Part shown: one piece after another, positions 54,191 to 63,530 of the stretch
Numbering within the stretch: the first letter of the stretch is position 1
How the letters are laid out: each line of letters opens with the position of its first letter
NCBI GenBank assembly: GCA_922989275.2
Contig: OV277862.1
Location: 50,307,786 to 50,371,785 of the forward strand
Length of the DNA stretch: 64,000 bases
Source of the DNA: Gari tellinella
Taxonomy: Eukaryota; Mollusca; Bivalvia; Cardiida; Psammobiidae
Direction: 5' to 3'
The notes under the pieces: generated by a model
Databases searched by the model: none
The model's input: the letters and a program-made list of their open reading frames with translations, nothing else
Told to the model about the DNA's origin: nothing
Position numbers and translations under genes: made by a program

Positions 54191-54345
54191 TAGGATATCA
54201 AATTTGTGTGTTTTCAGTCGTGAATTTATTGAACTCGTTGGATAAAATGATATGTTGCTCGCCAAGGCTCGCAACATATTATTTTATCCAACTCGTTCAA
54301 TAAATTCACGACTGACAACACACTCATTCAATATCCTCTATTTAC
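54180..54345. repeat. Fold-back repeat, long arms
   Basis: 'cagtcgtgaatttattgaac' with 'tcgttggataaaat' pairs with 'attttatccaactcgttcaa' and 'taaattcacgactga'. The loop 'atgttgctcgccaaggctcg' pairs partly with itself. Outer parts 'ggatatcaaatttgtgtg' and 'cacactcattcaatatcc' extend the arms. Confidence 0.85.
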
Positions 54346-54583
54346 TCCATAAATACCCCTTGTTACGCCTTTAATATATTCTACCCCTGAAGAAGATAGT
54401 TCCAACTTATAGTCATAAATATGCACCATAAGAAATATTTTCGATATCCAAGTAGATATAATAGCTTAAGATAGACTGAGAGTAAAGCAGAATGTGCCTA
54501 AAGTCACATTTTGCTTTACTTTCAACCTGCTTTAATTGTCACCTGACTTTAATATTAGAAACAGGCCATTAGGCAATGGGTTA
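54345..54583 (+). mobile_element. MITE family B, ends decayed
   Basis: 'tactccataaatacccctt' at left and 'gaaacaggccattaggcaat' at right. The hairpin is diverged. 54584-55165 holds nothing recognised. Confidence 0.7.
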
Positions 54584-55171
54584 GGGACATAGAGTCAAAT
54601 ATGAAATAAATCATATCATCTGGAGTTGATGTTATACTGTTATAAACTTTTGAAATGCTAGATAAATGTCTTTTTACCCAATACTCCACAGGTTCTTGAC
54701 ACATAATATTTTTTTTTAAAAATGCACATACTGTTGAGTTATTTGACGGAATTTGATGAAATAAAAGGTAGAATTTGATAAATTAATCATTTCCCGAGGG
54801 TACCGAAAGAAAATATCGGCAATCTAGTCTAATTTAGCGTCAGTTTAAGTCGATAGTTAAGACTAGGTGTTGGATTAGGTTGTATACCTTGTATCTATAA
54901 TAGAAGTAAATAAAAAAAAAATTAATTTTTTTGTTTTTGGTTATAGATCTAGATGTATGTGTCAAGTACCTGTGCTTTACTCCATGGATGCCATTCTTAT
55001 GCCTTTAATTTATTCATCTACCATCTTTTTCTTTATTAGATATTAACTGTTTCAACATTTTCATACCTATTTTGGGATTTCGATAGGACCAGGAGTATAG
55101 CTGCCTTTGGCCAATAAGTATACATGCACCATCCTCCAAATTGTATTCTGTAAAACAAGAATATTGCTTAA

Positions 55172-55419
55172 CCCATTACCCCATAAATACGCCTCTTTAC
55201 GCCCTTTGATTTATTCCTCCTCTGAAGAACATACATCCAATTTATGTAACAGTCATGAAAATGCACCACAAGAAACATTTTCTATATCCTAGCAGATGTT
55301 AGCTTAAAGCAGGCTGTAAGTAAAGCAGAATTTGCCTTAAGGCAAATTCTGCTTTACTTTCAACCTGCTTTAAGTGGTCACCTGCCTTTGAAACTAGGAA
55401 CAGGCTATTGGGTAATGGG
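55172..55419 (+). mobile_element. MITE family B
   Basis: CCCATTACCCCATAAATACG at left, 'tattgggtaatggg' at right, TTAA at 55168-55171 and 55420-55423. Apex 'tttgccttaaggcaaa', a compensated change from the usual 'tgcgccttaaggcgca'. Confidence 0.9.
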
Positions 55420-55521
55420 TTAATTTTGTGTCTTAAACTGCCACAATGAAGAAGCTAATTAAAGGTCCTGCAATGAATGAGTGTGTGAAAGAAAATGATA
55501 AAACATCTTTTAATATAGTAA

Positions 55522-55668
55522 CCCATTACCCCATAAATACCCCTTTAAACACCGTTTAATTATTCCTCCACTGAAGAAAAAAGTTCCTGCAGGTTGAAAG
55601 TACAGTCTGCTTTCATTGGTATGTGACCTGTCTTCAAACTAGAAACAAACTATGGGGGTAAAGAATTA
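55522..55668 (+). mobile_element. MITE family B, hairpin deleted
   Basis: CCCATTACCCCATAAATACC at left and 'ctatgggggtaaagaattat' at right, with 'aggttgaaagtacagtctgc' as a remnant of the hairpin. Confidence 0.7.
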
Positions 55669-55738
55669 TAGCAATATGTAAGTAAAGCAAAGATTTCTCA
55701 AAGGAGTTGCTTCTACTTTCCTTCAGATTTTTTATTAA

Positions 55739-55942
55739 CCCATTGTATGCTGGGTAATATTTGGCGGCCATTTTAAAATGTCTTCTGCAGTGGGTATAAT
55801 TCAAATATTTGCCAAATATTATAGCAGTTTCTGATAGATTATGGACTTTTCTGCAAACAGTTTTGATCTCAAATCAGGCCCCATGGAGATCAAAACTTTT
55901 TGACTAGAGGTACACCTAAAAGTGTATCCCAAATAAAATGGG
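55739..55942 (+). mobile_element. MITE family I
   Basis: CCCATTGTATGCTGGGTAAT at left and 'aaataaaatggg' at right, TTAA at 55735-55738 and 55943-55946. The core is 'gcaaacagttttgatctcaa' / 'ggagatcaaaactttttgac'. The right TTAA is shared with a family B copy. Confidence 0.8.
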
Positions 55943-55946
55943 TTAA

Positions 55947-56195
55947 CCCATTACCCCATAAACATGACTTTTTTTATGCCTTCAATTAATTTCTCGACTC
56001 AGGAAAATAGTTCCAATATATACAGTTATGAATACATATGATAATTAGAACTATTTTCTATGTTCTAGTAGATGGCAGATTAAAGCAGGCTGAAAGTAAA
56101 GCAGAATGTTCCTTAAGGCACATTCTGCTTTACTTTCAATCTGCTTTAAGTGGTCACCTGTCTTCAAAACTAGAAACAAGCTTTGGGGTAATGAG
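55947..56195 (+). mobile_element. MITE family B (middle of a three-element chain)
   Basis: Shares TTAA 55943-55946 with the family I copy and TTAA 56196-56199 with the next family B copy. Full hairpin. Confidence 0.9.
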
Positions 56196-56199
56196 TTAA

Positions 56200-56443
56200 C
56201 CCATTACCCCATAGCCTGTTTGTAGTTTTAAAGAAAGATAATCACTTAAAGCAGGTTGAAAGTAAAGCAGAATGCGCCTTATGGCACATTCTGCTTTACT
56301 TTCAGCCTGTTTTAAGCTATTATCTGCTTGAATATAGAAACAAATTCTTATGATTCTTATTTGTAGCAGTATAAATTAGAACTATTTTCTTCAGTAGATG
56401 AATAAAATAGAGGCGTAAAAAGGCATATTTATGGGGTAATGGG
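56200..56443 (-). mobile_element. MITE family B (end of chain, opposite orientation)
   Basis: CCCATTACCCCATAGCCTG after the shared TTAA, 'tatggggtaatggg' before TTAA 56444-56447. Hairpin from 'cttaaagcaggttgaaagta' to 'ctttcagcctgttttaag'. Confidence 0.9.
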
Positions 56444-56687
56444 TTAAATAGTATTCTGCCTTAGATACATTTCAGATATAGGTGATTAGCACAAGTTGCT
56501 GGCTATGTAGGAAAGAGTTAAAATAAAGTACAAGTCAGCAGAGATTTTGCTATCACATAACTAGATTTTGCTATCACATGACTATGTGATCTAGATAATG
56601 TCTCAAGATATATAGTCAAACCTGTATTAAGTGACCACTAAAACGATGCATTTGTAGTATTTATGGCTGGTAGCAACATTATAAATG

Positions 56688-56770
56688 CTGGACAAAGGTT
56701 ACAAAATGCAGAAGGCTCCTATAGGAGCCTTCTTCGTAACTTTTGCCTTGCATTAAAATTAGCACTCTTT
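56688..56770. mobile_element. Family H hairpin
   Basis: 'acaaaggttacaaaatgcag' / 'cgtaacttttgccttgcatt' with apex 'aaggctcctataggagcctt'. Ends not defined. Confidence 0.55.
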
Positions 56771-56804
56771 AATGACCAGTATGCTTATTCAGTCAGTTGT
56801 CACA

Positions 56805-57050
56805 ACTCTTACAATACCATGGACCTGTTTAAAATATACTTTTTACATTTGCAAACAGTGTAGACCCAGATCACAGGGCTCCTATAGGAAACCTCTGATC
56901 AGGGTCTACACTGTTTGCTTATTTAAACCAGTATTTATTAAACTACCCAGAATTTCAAAAAAGACTGGTTTCAAGTTTTGGTAACTAAAAATGATCCAGA
57001 AGGGAACCTATTAACCCACAAGAGTTAATTACTTAGTGTTGAAAGAGTCA
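56805..57050 (+). mobile_element. MITE family J, uninterrupted copy
   Basis: 'cttacaataccatggacctg' at left, core 'gcaaacagtgtagacccaga' / 'gatcagggtctacactgttt', right side 'agaagggaacctattaaccc' and 'agtgttgaaagag'. It preserves the empty site 'gacctgtttaaaata' for the insertion in the copy at 57570-58051. Confidence 0.7.
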
Positions 57051-57089
57051 ACATCTTATTGTTAAGCTGTTAGTTTTCATTGCCTAATT

Positions 57090-57295
57090 CACAGCTCCAG
57101 ATAAAAGACTCTGAGGCCAGTCAGTTTCAAAGAACAAAAATTCTAATTTCTGCATTAAACCCTATGGTGTTGCACTACTCATTAGAATTATCTCTGCAAT
57201 CTTCTAATGAGTAGTTACACCATAGGATTTGGTGCTGAAATGAGTGGAAAAAATGTTGGATTTGTTCAGTTTACTCCCTCTCATCAGGAGCCATG
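57090..57295 (-). mobile_element. MITE family E, 28 bp from the exon 2 donor
   Basis: 'cacagctccagataaaag' at left, 'tctcatcaggagccatg' at right; both ends are mutated. Hairpin 'atggtgttgcactactcatt' / 'aatgagtagttacaccatag'. It lies just downstream of exon 2. Confidence 0.75.
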
Positions 57296-57323
57296 AGTTC
57301 TAATACTTTACCTCTGTGCTCAC

Positions 57324-57479
57324 CTGTTACCTCAAAAGCAATTCTATTCCAAGCAAACCATCCTTTCAATATAACCGTACAATTTCTCTGTGAGCTACTG
57401 GAGCTCAGCACAAGTTTTCCAGCAATGATTGAGCCGTTTGTAAGGTCTATTTCTTCCTCACAGTTCTCCATCATTTTAT
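57324..57479 (-). CDS. Exon 2: first half of a CUB-like extracellular domain
   Basis: The acceptor is the AG at 57481-57480, after an A/T-rich stretch, and the donor is GTGAGC at 57323-57318. The 156-bp exon has two bases, 51 codons and one base. It encodes NCEEEIDLTNGS near its start and QRNCTVILKGW further on. The two cysteines are 27 residues apart, the usual C1-C2 spacing of CUB domains, and aromatic or hydrophobic residues alternate as in a beta strand (RIAFEV). NGS and NCT are N-glycosylation sequons, fitting an extracellular location. Two weaker donors, GTAACA and GTAAAG, lie close by; GTGAGC is chosen because it has the best consensus and gives the phase needed by the next exon. A family E MITE ends about 28 bp beyond the donor and a family B MITE begins about 120 bp before the acceptor. 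Confidence 0.65.
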
Positions 57480-57569
57480 CTTTAAAATTAAAAATCATTT
57501 TAATACAAAATGTTCTAGTAACTTAAGATTGTTGAATTGACATACAATTATTGGGGCTCATACTATTAA

Positions 57570-58051
57570 CCCTTTCAACACCATAGACCTGTTTAACCGA
57601 TTACCCCATAGCCTGTTGCAAGTATTAAATATAGGTTACCACTTAAAGCAGGTTGAAAGTAAAGCAGAATGTGCCTTAAGGCACATTCTGCTCTACTTTC
57701 ATCCTGCTTTAAGCTACCACCTGCTAGAATATAGAAAATATTTCTGATTATACATATTTATAATTGTATAAATTGGAACTATTTTCTTCAGCGGGGGAAT
57801 AAACGAAAAAGTAAAAAGTCGTATTTATGGGGTAATGGGTTAAAAGATACTTCTTACAATTGAAAACAGTGTAGACCCTGATCAGAGGACTCATATAGGA
57901 GCCCTCTGATAGAGTATGCACTGTTTTCTAATTTAGACCAGTATTCATTAAACTATCAAGAATTATAAGAACACTGGTTCATGTGTTGGCAATTAAAAAG
58001 ATCAAGAAGGGAACCTTATAACCCACAAGAGTAAGTTGGTGTTCAAAAGAG
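57570..58051 (+). mobile_element. MITE family J interrupted by a family B
   Basis: TTAA 57566-57569 then CCCTTTCAACACCATAGACC; continues after the insertion with 'aagatacttcttacaattga', core 'gaaaacagtgtagaccctga' and right side ending 'gttcaaaagagttaa'. The family B copy sits at the TTAA within 'gacctgtttaa'. Confidence 0.75.
57597..57839 (-). mobile_element. Family B nested in family J, empty site known
   Basis: TTAA at 57593-57596 and 57840-57843. 'cgattaccccatagcctgtt' at left, 'tatggggtaatggg' at right. The second family J copy shows the site with a single TTAA. Confidence 0.9.
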
Positions 58052-58635
58052 TTAAAAAAGTAAAATCAAGTTCCAGTCCTTTGAGATGCAAATTTGTATT
58101 TTTTACAAACAATGTGCCTTTGATGAGTACTGTGACTAAATTTCCCTATGCAACAGCTAGTGTTACAGTGTAGACCCAGCTGAGAGGGATCCTATGTACA
58201 CTATACGAGTATATCTGTCATTTCCCAATATCTTGAAAAAACATTAACAAGAACTGTATTGTGGAGAAACATATATATATAATTATTAAATATTGTAACC
58301 AGCTGTCATGACAAAATTAATGATAAGATTTAGCAAAATATGAAATTCTGTTTGAGCATGTAAAGATATAAAACTATGGAAAGCTGCACTGCCTGAATAG
58401 ACCTAGATAGCTATCATCTCATGATCTGGAAACAACAATTTTGAAGAAAAAAAAGACTGTACAAGCATTTATACTGGTTATTATCAATAAAGGGACATAC
58501 CTCTAGCTGTTAAGTATTAAACTTAAAAATAAAAAGATGTTTTAAGACATTAACTCAGTCTTTGAACTGTAAGATTGAAAAAACAAACAAGCAAAGTGTG
58601 TTTGTGAAACTCAAATACTCCCAGCCAGCAGCATG
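58052..58635. other. Intronic DNA, nothing recognised
   Basis: Contains 'acagtgtagacccagctgag' at about 58165, a scrap of a D/J core. Otherwise unrecognised. Confidence 0.4.
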
Positions 58636-58639
58636 TTTG

Positions 58640-59480
58640 GTAATGGAAAAGTAGGTCAACCTCAAGGTCAAGGTCACAGCTAGGGTAAACAAATGGTATA
58701 GTTGGAGAGATGTTGACACAATGAAATACATGTCAAACTTTTATGACAGCTCTACCAGACTACCATCTATGCCAATTATTTCAAATGTTATCAGCATTCA
58801 ACAATATTTAGAAAAGTAGGTCAAAGTCAAGGTCACAATTAAGGGCAAAAATGTTGACATGGTCGGAAAGGTCTTGACACAATTAAGCAATTCACATGCC
58901 TGAACGTATTTAAAGTTCCATTTGCAATAGTGCAAGGGTTGAAGTCAAGGTTAATTTTTTTTTTTTTGGGTCAAATATCAAGGTCAAGGTCACATGGTAA
59001 AAATAGATAGTATGGCTGGAAATCGAAGTATCAACACAAATAAGGAAAAAAACGTACTAGGTATGATTTTTGAAATTTTGGCAGCCCTATATATGTCTAT
59101 TGGTTATGTGCTTTCAAAGACTATTAACCCTTTCCTCCCTGAAACCTCAAATGGACAATTCTAATGTTCAATTTAGTCTAGTCCATTTTTGACTTTTTAG
59201 GGCTGATTTTTACAATATATGCCAAAATGACAAACAGTGTAGACCCTGATCAGAGGGCCCCTTAAGGAGCCCTCTGATCAGGATCTACACTGTTTGCATA
59301 GGACAAGTGTATACTCCTCACATGTACGCTGTTTGCAAATGACGAATATATGTGTGACTAGGGTTCAAAGAGTTAAGGAAAGTACATGTATGTCAAATGT
59401 CAAGGACAATGTAACAAGGGCAAACATATGTTGGCATTAAGGTCTTGAGGTAAAATAAGATGATACTGTTGAAGACTTGA
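58640..59480. repeat. Degenerate AGGTCAAGGTCA-type tandem repeat, interrupted by family D
   Basis: 'aaaagtaggtcaacctcaag', 'aagtaggtcaaagtcaaggt', 'gtcaaatatcaaggtcaagg' and 'atgtcaaatgtcaaggacaa' mark units of roughly 170 bp, each followed by 'aaaaatgttgacatggtcgg' variants. A T-run lies near 58960. The D copy at 59128-59372 splits the array. Confidence 0.6.
59128..59372 (+). mobile_element. MITE family D, complete
   Basis: CCCTTTCCTCCCTGAAACC at left, 'tagggttcaaagag' at right, TTAA on both sides. Core apex 'gggccccttaaggagccc'. Confidence 0.9.
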
Positions 59481-59494
59481 GGTATGGACAACAG

Positions 59495-59575
59495 GGGGTG
59501 CTGGTGAATTCGCCTAGAGACGAACTCGCCTACAATTAAATATATAGTAACGGAAATGGTGAATTCGCCTAGAAA
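59495..59575. repeat. GAATTCGCCTAGA direct repeats
   Basis: 'ggtgaattcgcctagagacg' and 'ggtgaattcgcctagaaagc' lie about 60 bp apart, with 'cgaactcgcctaca' between. Confidence 0.65.
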
Positions 59576-59855
59576 GCAATTATATATAGTGATTGTATTT
59601 CACACGTACCTTGTAGTACTGGTGTATCTAACATTTACAAGATAAAATAAAAAATATTGTAGAGGATCAACTTATCTTGTTGTTTTCTTATCCAGATATT
59701 TTTCTTTCACACAGTTTTGTGACACAGACATACGGACAAACTGGGCAAAAACGTAACAAGTATGTTTAAAGCTTGTCAAAAAAAAGGCTTGGTGCGAAAA
59801 AGAAGAGAGAGGAAAATACCCAGGGCGAAACATTTTGTGGTAAGCCAGTACTTAC

Positions 59856-59979
59856 ATTCTTTATAGACTCCTTCGCACACATTGTACGACACAGTGATAT
59901 AAATAACAATCAAAATAACCTGCACAAATTGTGCATGTCTTTGAAAACGTGTATGCTGTATCATTATGTGGCACAGCAA
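59856..59979 (-). CDS. Exon 1: start codon and signal peptide
   Basis: The exon reads from ATG at 59979, or from a second in-frame ATG at 59964, to a donor of perfect consensus, GTAAGT, at 59855-59850. The peptide has a basic stretch (HTRFQRH) followed by a hydrophobic core (FVQVILIVIYITVSYNVCEG), as in a secretory signal peptide of a type I membrane protein. It ends in phase 1 (GAA T), which joins the two-base start of the exon at 57479 to make a tyrosine codon. The second ATG gives a shorter n-region and may be the real start. The 5' UTR and transcription start are not visible. It could be a chance hydrophobic reading, but the exact donor and matching phase argue against that. Confidence 0.6.
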
Positions 59980-60700
59980 GGTATATTTTGACAGTTCGGT
60001 TAATTAATGTATTCCATTACGGTACGCAGTTCACGCTCTATCTTGGACATTTGTGTTGCAAGAAAATGATCGATAATAGTAGAGTATTCCGAACTAGAAA
60101 GAAAACGAAAGTAGATTGCATAAAACTGATTTCCCCCAATTTCTGTAAAACTGTCTGTCTTAGTATGCATTTCAATATGTGTCTATGTGCCCTATCAATC
60201 TCTTTATGTATGTTTGAATGTAGATGTGCGTATACATAAGATTATTTACTAGAGAGATATTAATCATATTATATCTACCACGAATGAATTATACATAACA
60301 TGGGAGATAACAAAGTTGTAATTGCAATACTGTAACATGCTTGAGTTAGCTCCCTTGATACAAGAGAGACTAATTAATAATTATACTCACATTTTTGTTT
60401 GTGTGTATTCCGTGATCCTACTTATAATTACAATATCAGACAGTATGTGTTAAAGTCAGTGAGAACACATACGCACTAGTCAATCATTACAGAGACATAA
60501 ATAACTTGCAGACAAATCAAATTTCTTCCCGTTTTTACATAAAAAAAGTGTAGACTAAATCACATTAGTTGTCTACCACAAAGACTCAGGGCTTCATATC
60601 TCAGGCATTGTGCCGATAATCTCAAGCATTTCCCCCAGTTTTCCCTATACTAGTATTCTTATTTACAAAAAATAAATCTCAGGCATTTCCCCATTTTTCG
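59980..60700. other. Region upstream of exon 1, no promoter element recognised
   Basis: This lies upstream of the first coding exon on the minus strand. No CpG island, TATA box at a fixed distance or splice pair for a 5' UTR exon could be pinned down. The frame at 59931-60239 (plus) is not accepted. Confidence 0.35.
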
Positions 60701-60709
60701 TCTGGTGCA

Positions 60710-60799
60710 TATAGTTCATAACTGTGTAAAGTGGAATTATTACCTTTAGTGGATCAGTGGATTACAGGTGTAAAAAGGCGTGTCAATTGGGTAAGGGGT
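60710..60799 (-). mobile_element. MITE family B, right end only
   Basis: 'atagttcataactgtgtaaa' to 'caattgggtaaggggttaa'. The left two thirds are missing. Confidence 0.55.
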
Positions 60800-60895
60800 T
60801 AAACAAATTTGCCATTGAAAACAGTTACGAGCTAGATCAGACGCGGATGATCATGGTCTCTGATCGGGATCCATGCAAACTGTTTGCAATTGAAA
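60800..60895. mobile_element. Diverged hairpin core
   Basis: 'gaaaacagttacgagctaga' and 'atccatgcaaactgtttgca' around 'tcagacgcggatgatcatgg'. No terminal repeats seen. Confidence 0.4.
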
Positions 60896-60964
60896 ATTTA
60901 ATAATCCGCCCAGTTTCAATACATGTCATTTTCAACGTTATATGCATGGTGTTTGTGTTTTGTT

Positions 60965-61670
60965 AATCCCATTTAGTCCTAACGACGAGAATATTCGTCA
61001 TTAACAAACAGTGAATCTGAGAAAAATATACTTGACCTATAAAAACAGTGTAAACCCTGATCAGATGGCTCCTACAGGAGCCCTCTGATCAGGATCTGCG
61101 CGGTTTATTATTTTGCAACACACATCACGCACATATAGAGCTTCGCTTCATGTTAAATGCATATATGCAAATCTTGATATCAATCGGTAAAGAAACGTAG
61201 AACTTTTTCGCGCCCTTAACTTTGGTTATCTAACTCTTGCACAATTGCACATGTGCATTTTTACTTCACATGATGTGCCTTCCCTCGTCGAGACTTTTCT
61301 GTATCTCAAATCCCCCTTATTTCTCTCGCCGTTCATGATTTACACATGATTAACATTGTGTATGTTCAATATGGATTCTAAACAGTCGCAAATTGACTAG
61401 ACTTAATTGGAATTGTCCATTAAACCTTTGCCCTATAGCCTGTTTCTAGCTTCGAAGACAGGTGACCTCTTAAAGCAGGTTTAAAGTAAAGCAGAATGTG
61501 CCTTAAGGATTTTCAGTCTGTTTTAAGCAATCACCTGTTAGAATATGGAAAATATTTCTTATGATACATATCCATGACTGTACACATTATAACTATTTTC
61601 TTCAGTGGAGGAATAAATCAAAGGCATAAAAAGGCGTATGTATGGGGTGATTGGTTAAACTTTTCAGGGG
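60965..61670 (-). mobile_element. MITE family D, interrupted twice
   Basis: 'tagtcctaacgacgagaata', core 'acagtgtaaaccctgatcag' with apex 'tggctcctacaggagccc', and, further on, 'gactagacttaattggaatt' and 'aacttttcagggg'. It is interrupted by unassigned DNA (about 61120-61340) and by a family B copy at 61424-61654. Confidence 0.6.
61424..61654 (-). mobile_element. MITE family B nested in family D
   Basis: TTAA at 61420-61423 and 61655-61658. 'acctttgccctatagcctgt' at left. The right hairpin arm is partly deleted. Confidence 0.75.
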
Positions 61671-61727
61671 AATATGGGAATCAACGTCTTCCCTATCATA
61701 TAATCAAAACGTATAAAGGAAACTTAA

Positions 61728-61969
61728 CACATTGAACCCTAGCGACGAGTATACTCGTCATGAACAAATTATATCTCTCTCAAAAGTACACTTGTCCTAT
61801 GCAAATAGTGTATATCCTGATCAGAGGGATCCTTAAGGAGCCCTCTGATCAGAATCTACACTGTTTGTATTTTTGTAAATATTGTTAAAAACCACCCTAA
61901 TTATTCAAAAATGGACTAAATTTAATTGTAAATTGGAATTGTCCATTTAAATTTTCAGGGGTGAATGAG
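61728..61969 (-). mobile_element. MITE family D, complete
   Basis: TTAA at 61724-61727; the right flank TTAT is a mutated TTAA. Core apex 'gggatccttaaggagccc'. 'aaccctagcgacgagtatac' at one end. Confidence 0.85.
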
Positions 61970-61983
61970 TTATAGGAGATCTG

Positions 61984-62225
61984 AGACATTCTGTTATTCT
62001 TTCCCGTTTAAACGCAAACGTACGCAAACGCAAAACACTAAAACGTAGAAAAGTACAACTTTTTGAAAATTCTGATAATTCTTGTTTATCTTGGTGGCAA
62101 ACAGTTTGGAGCCTGATCAGACGCCGGGTTACCCGGCGTCTGATCTGGCTCCAAACTGTTTGCACTGCAAATAATAGTTTTAGCGTAAACGCGTTTATTG
62201 GGAAAGAATAACAGATTCTCCACTG
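61984..62225 (-). mobile_element. MITE family A, left end scrambled
   Basis: The left end reads 'agacattctgttattc' instead of CAGTGGAGAATCTG; the right end is 'cagattctccactg' before TA. Core in T/T orientation. Confidence 0.85.
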
Positions 62226-63355
62226 TATTACAGTATATTATTTGATAAAGAAAAACAGTAACACAGAAAGCTCCTATGAACGCTTTCTGGATTGGTATAG
62301 ATGTATCTGGTCACATTTCTGCAAGTCTGAAAAATCTATCTTTTCAGCGACGACTTAACATAAATTTCATCACAAAAGTATGCGGTATTTATCATAATAA
62401 TGATTTAATCTCAGTTTCTCTTTCAAAAATGGCGGTGAAAAGAAAATAGAGAAAAAATATCTCACACATTTTCTTTTATTTCTATATAAAAATACAATTG
62501 TGCAAAACATATCTAAACTATTTACATCGAACAAACGTTGCCAGTGAAAGAATTAATTAAGAAAAGCTCTTGGATAGTCATTAGGGACTCTTTTTAGCAA
62601 AATCACTGGATTGCGTCCCTTAAAGACCTAGTAAAGAAGCCGAAATACGCATTGTGGTTTTCTCCCTTTATTTCAATACATGACAGATTCCCCATGGCAG
62701 TTTTATGATACCGCGCAATTAAACGCGCCAGGGGGTCACCCGATGATAATGCTATGGTCGGTAATTTCCGTAGGATTAACGAGTGTAACAGCTTGAAATC
62801 ATGAAATATAGTGTAATTCAACTTAAAAAATACTGTACAAGACACTAATCTATTTTTCTGAAATTTATATCATTAGAAAGAGCAATGTTTTCTCAATTTA
62901 CCCATAACGGGGCGGATATTTGATTTTGATAAATAAATTGCTTTTAAGATCCAAGAAAGGTACACCACTCCCACGTTTTTGCATATTCGTATAAGAATAT
63001 ATAGGCAGCACTTTACTGTTTAAATAATCAAAAAAATACTGTTGAAGATGAAATATTATCTTAAAACAAAATATACCATCATAAAGTGTAGATTTAGACC
63101 ATTCAACTCATAACGGGGCGGATATTGTGATTTGAACAATAATGGTTTTATTGCAGTTACAAAAAAAATTCGTTATATATTCTATGTAACCTAAATTGAT
63201 GGCTTCTTGCTGGAAAGTCGCTATCGGCTTATTTTTCAAGGGGAGTAACTCCCTCGATTAAGCCAGGCATTTCACTAAAATAGTCCCTATTGTAATAAGG
63301 CATAAGATGTAGTAAAACTTCTCTATTAGGACCTCTATAACGAAGGCTGATTGAT
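62226..63355. other. Intergenic DNA with a paired 'cataacggggcggatat' repeat
   Basis: 'acccataacggggcggatat' occurs at about 62900, and 'actcataacggggcggatat' at about 63106, about 206 bp apart, with diverged surroundings. A decayed family H hairpin (acacagaaagctcctatgaa) is at about 62255. No gene recognised; the 80-codon minus frame at 62603-62845 has no domain. Confidence 0.45.
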
Positions 63356-63369
63356 TGTATAATGGACAG

Positions 63370-63475
63370 CGGAGAGCTTAAATCAAGGTGACAGTAAAAC
63401 AGAAAACTCCTAATGAAGCTTTATGTGTTACGGTCACCTTGCTTTAAGCAGTGACCTAGAGTAAACACATTCTAA
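63370..63475. mobile_element. Family H hairpin
   Basis: 'gcttaaatcaaggtgacagt' / 'tacggtcaccttgctttaag' with apex 'aaaactcctaatgaagcttt'. Confidence 0.55.
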
Positions 63476-63530
63476 TTAAAACAATTCTGTGTTCGTAATA
63501 GAGATTTTACTTTACTGTCAATCTGAAAAC

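Larger units (their letters stand above)
9737..59979 (-). other. Gene model: six-exon CUB/LDLa-like single-pass membrane protein, 3' end not found
   Basis: Exons in transcription order are 59856-59979, 57324-57479, 52315-52467, 47571-47851, 45218-45358 and 9737-10139. Every junction has AG/GT sites, and the phases agree all the way (1-1, 1-1, 1-1, 0-0, 0-0). Joined, they read as a signal peptide, a CUB-like domain, a degenerate LDLa module, one transmembrane helix and a cytosolic tail with PPSY, NPVF and two RRGS motifs. This order resembles CUB/LDLa surface receptors such as the NETO group and the PPxY-bearing LDLRAD3, but I do not claim orthology. The first four junctions are well supported by phase and domain logic. 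Joining 45218-45358 to 9737-10139 across about 35 kb rests on phase 0 and the cytosolic-like composition. The last exon ends at a donor in phase 1, so at least one more exon exists; I did not find it at 3.1-9.7 kb. The promoter was not located. Confidence 0.72.

Noticed and set aside
57303..57323. Alternative donors GTAACA and GTAAAG for exon 2
   Set aside because: GTGAGC fits the consensus better and gives the phase needed to join exon 3.
62603..62845. 80-codon minus-strand frame upstream of the host gene
   Set aside because: No domain, no splice context. The DNA could be a conserved element, but coding is not supported.
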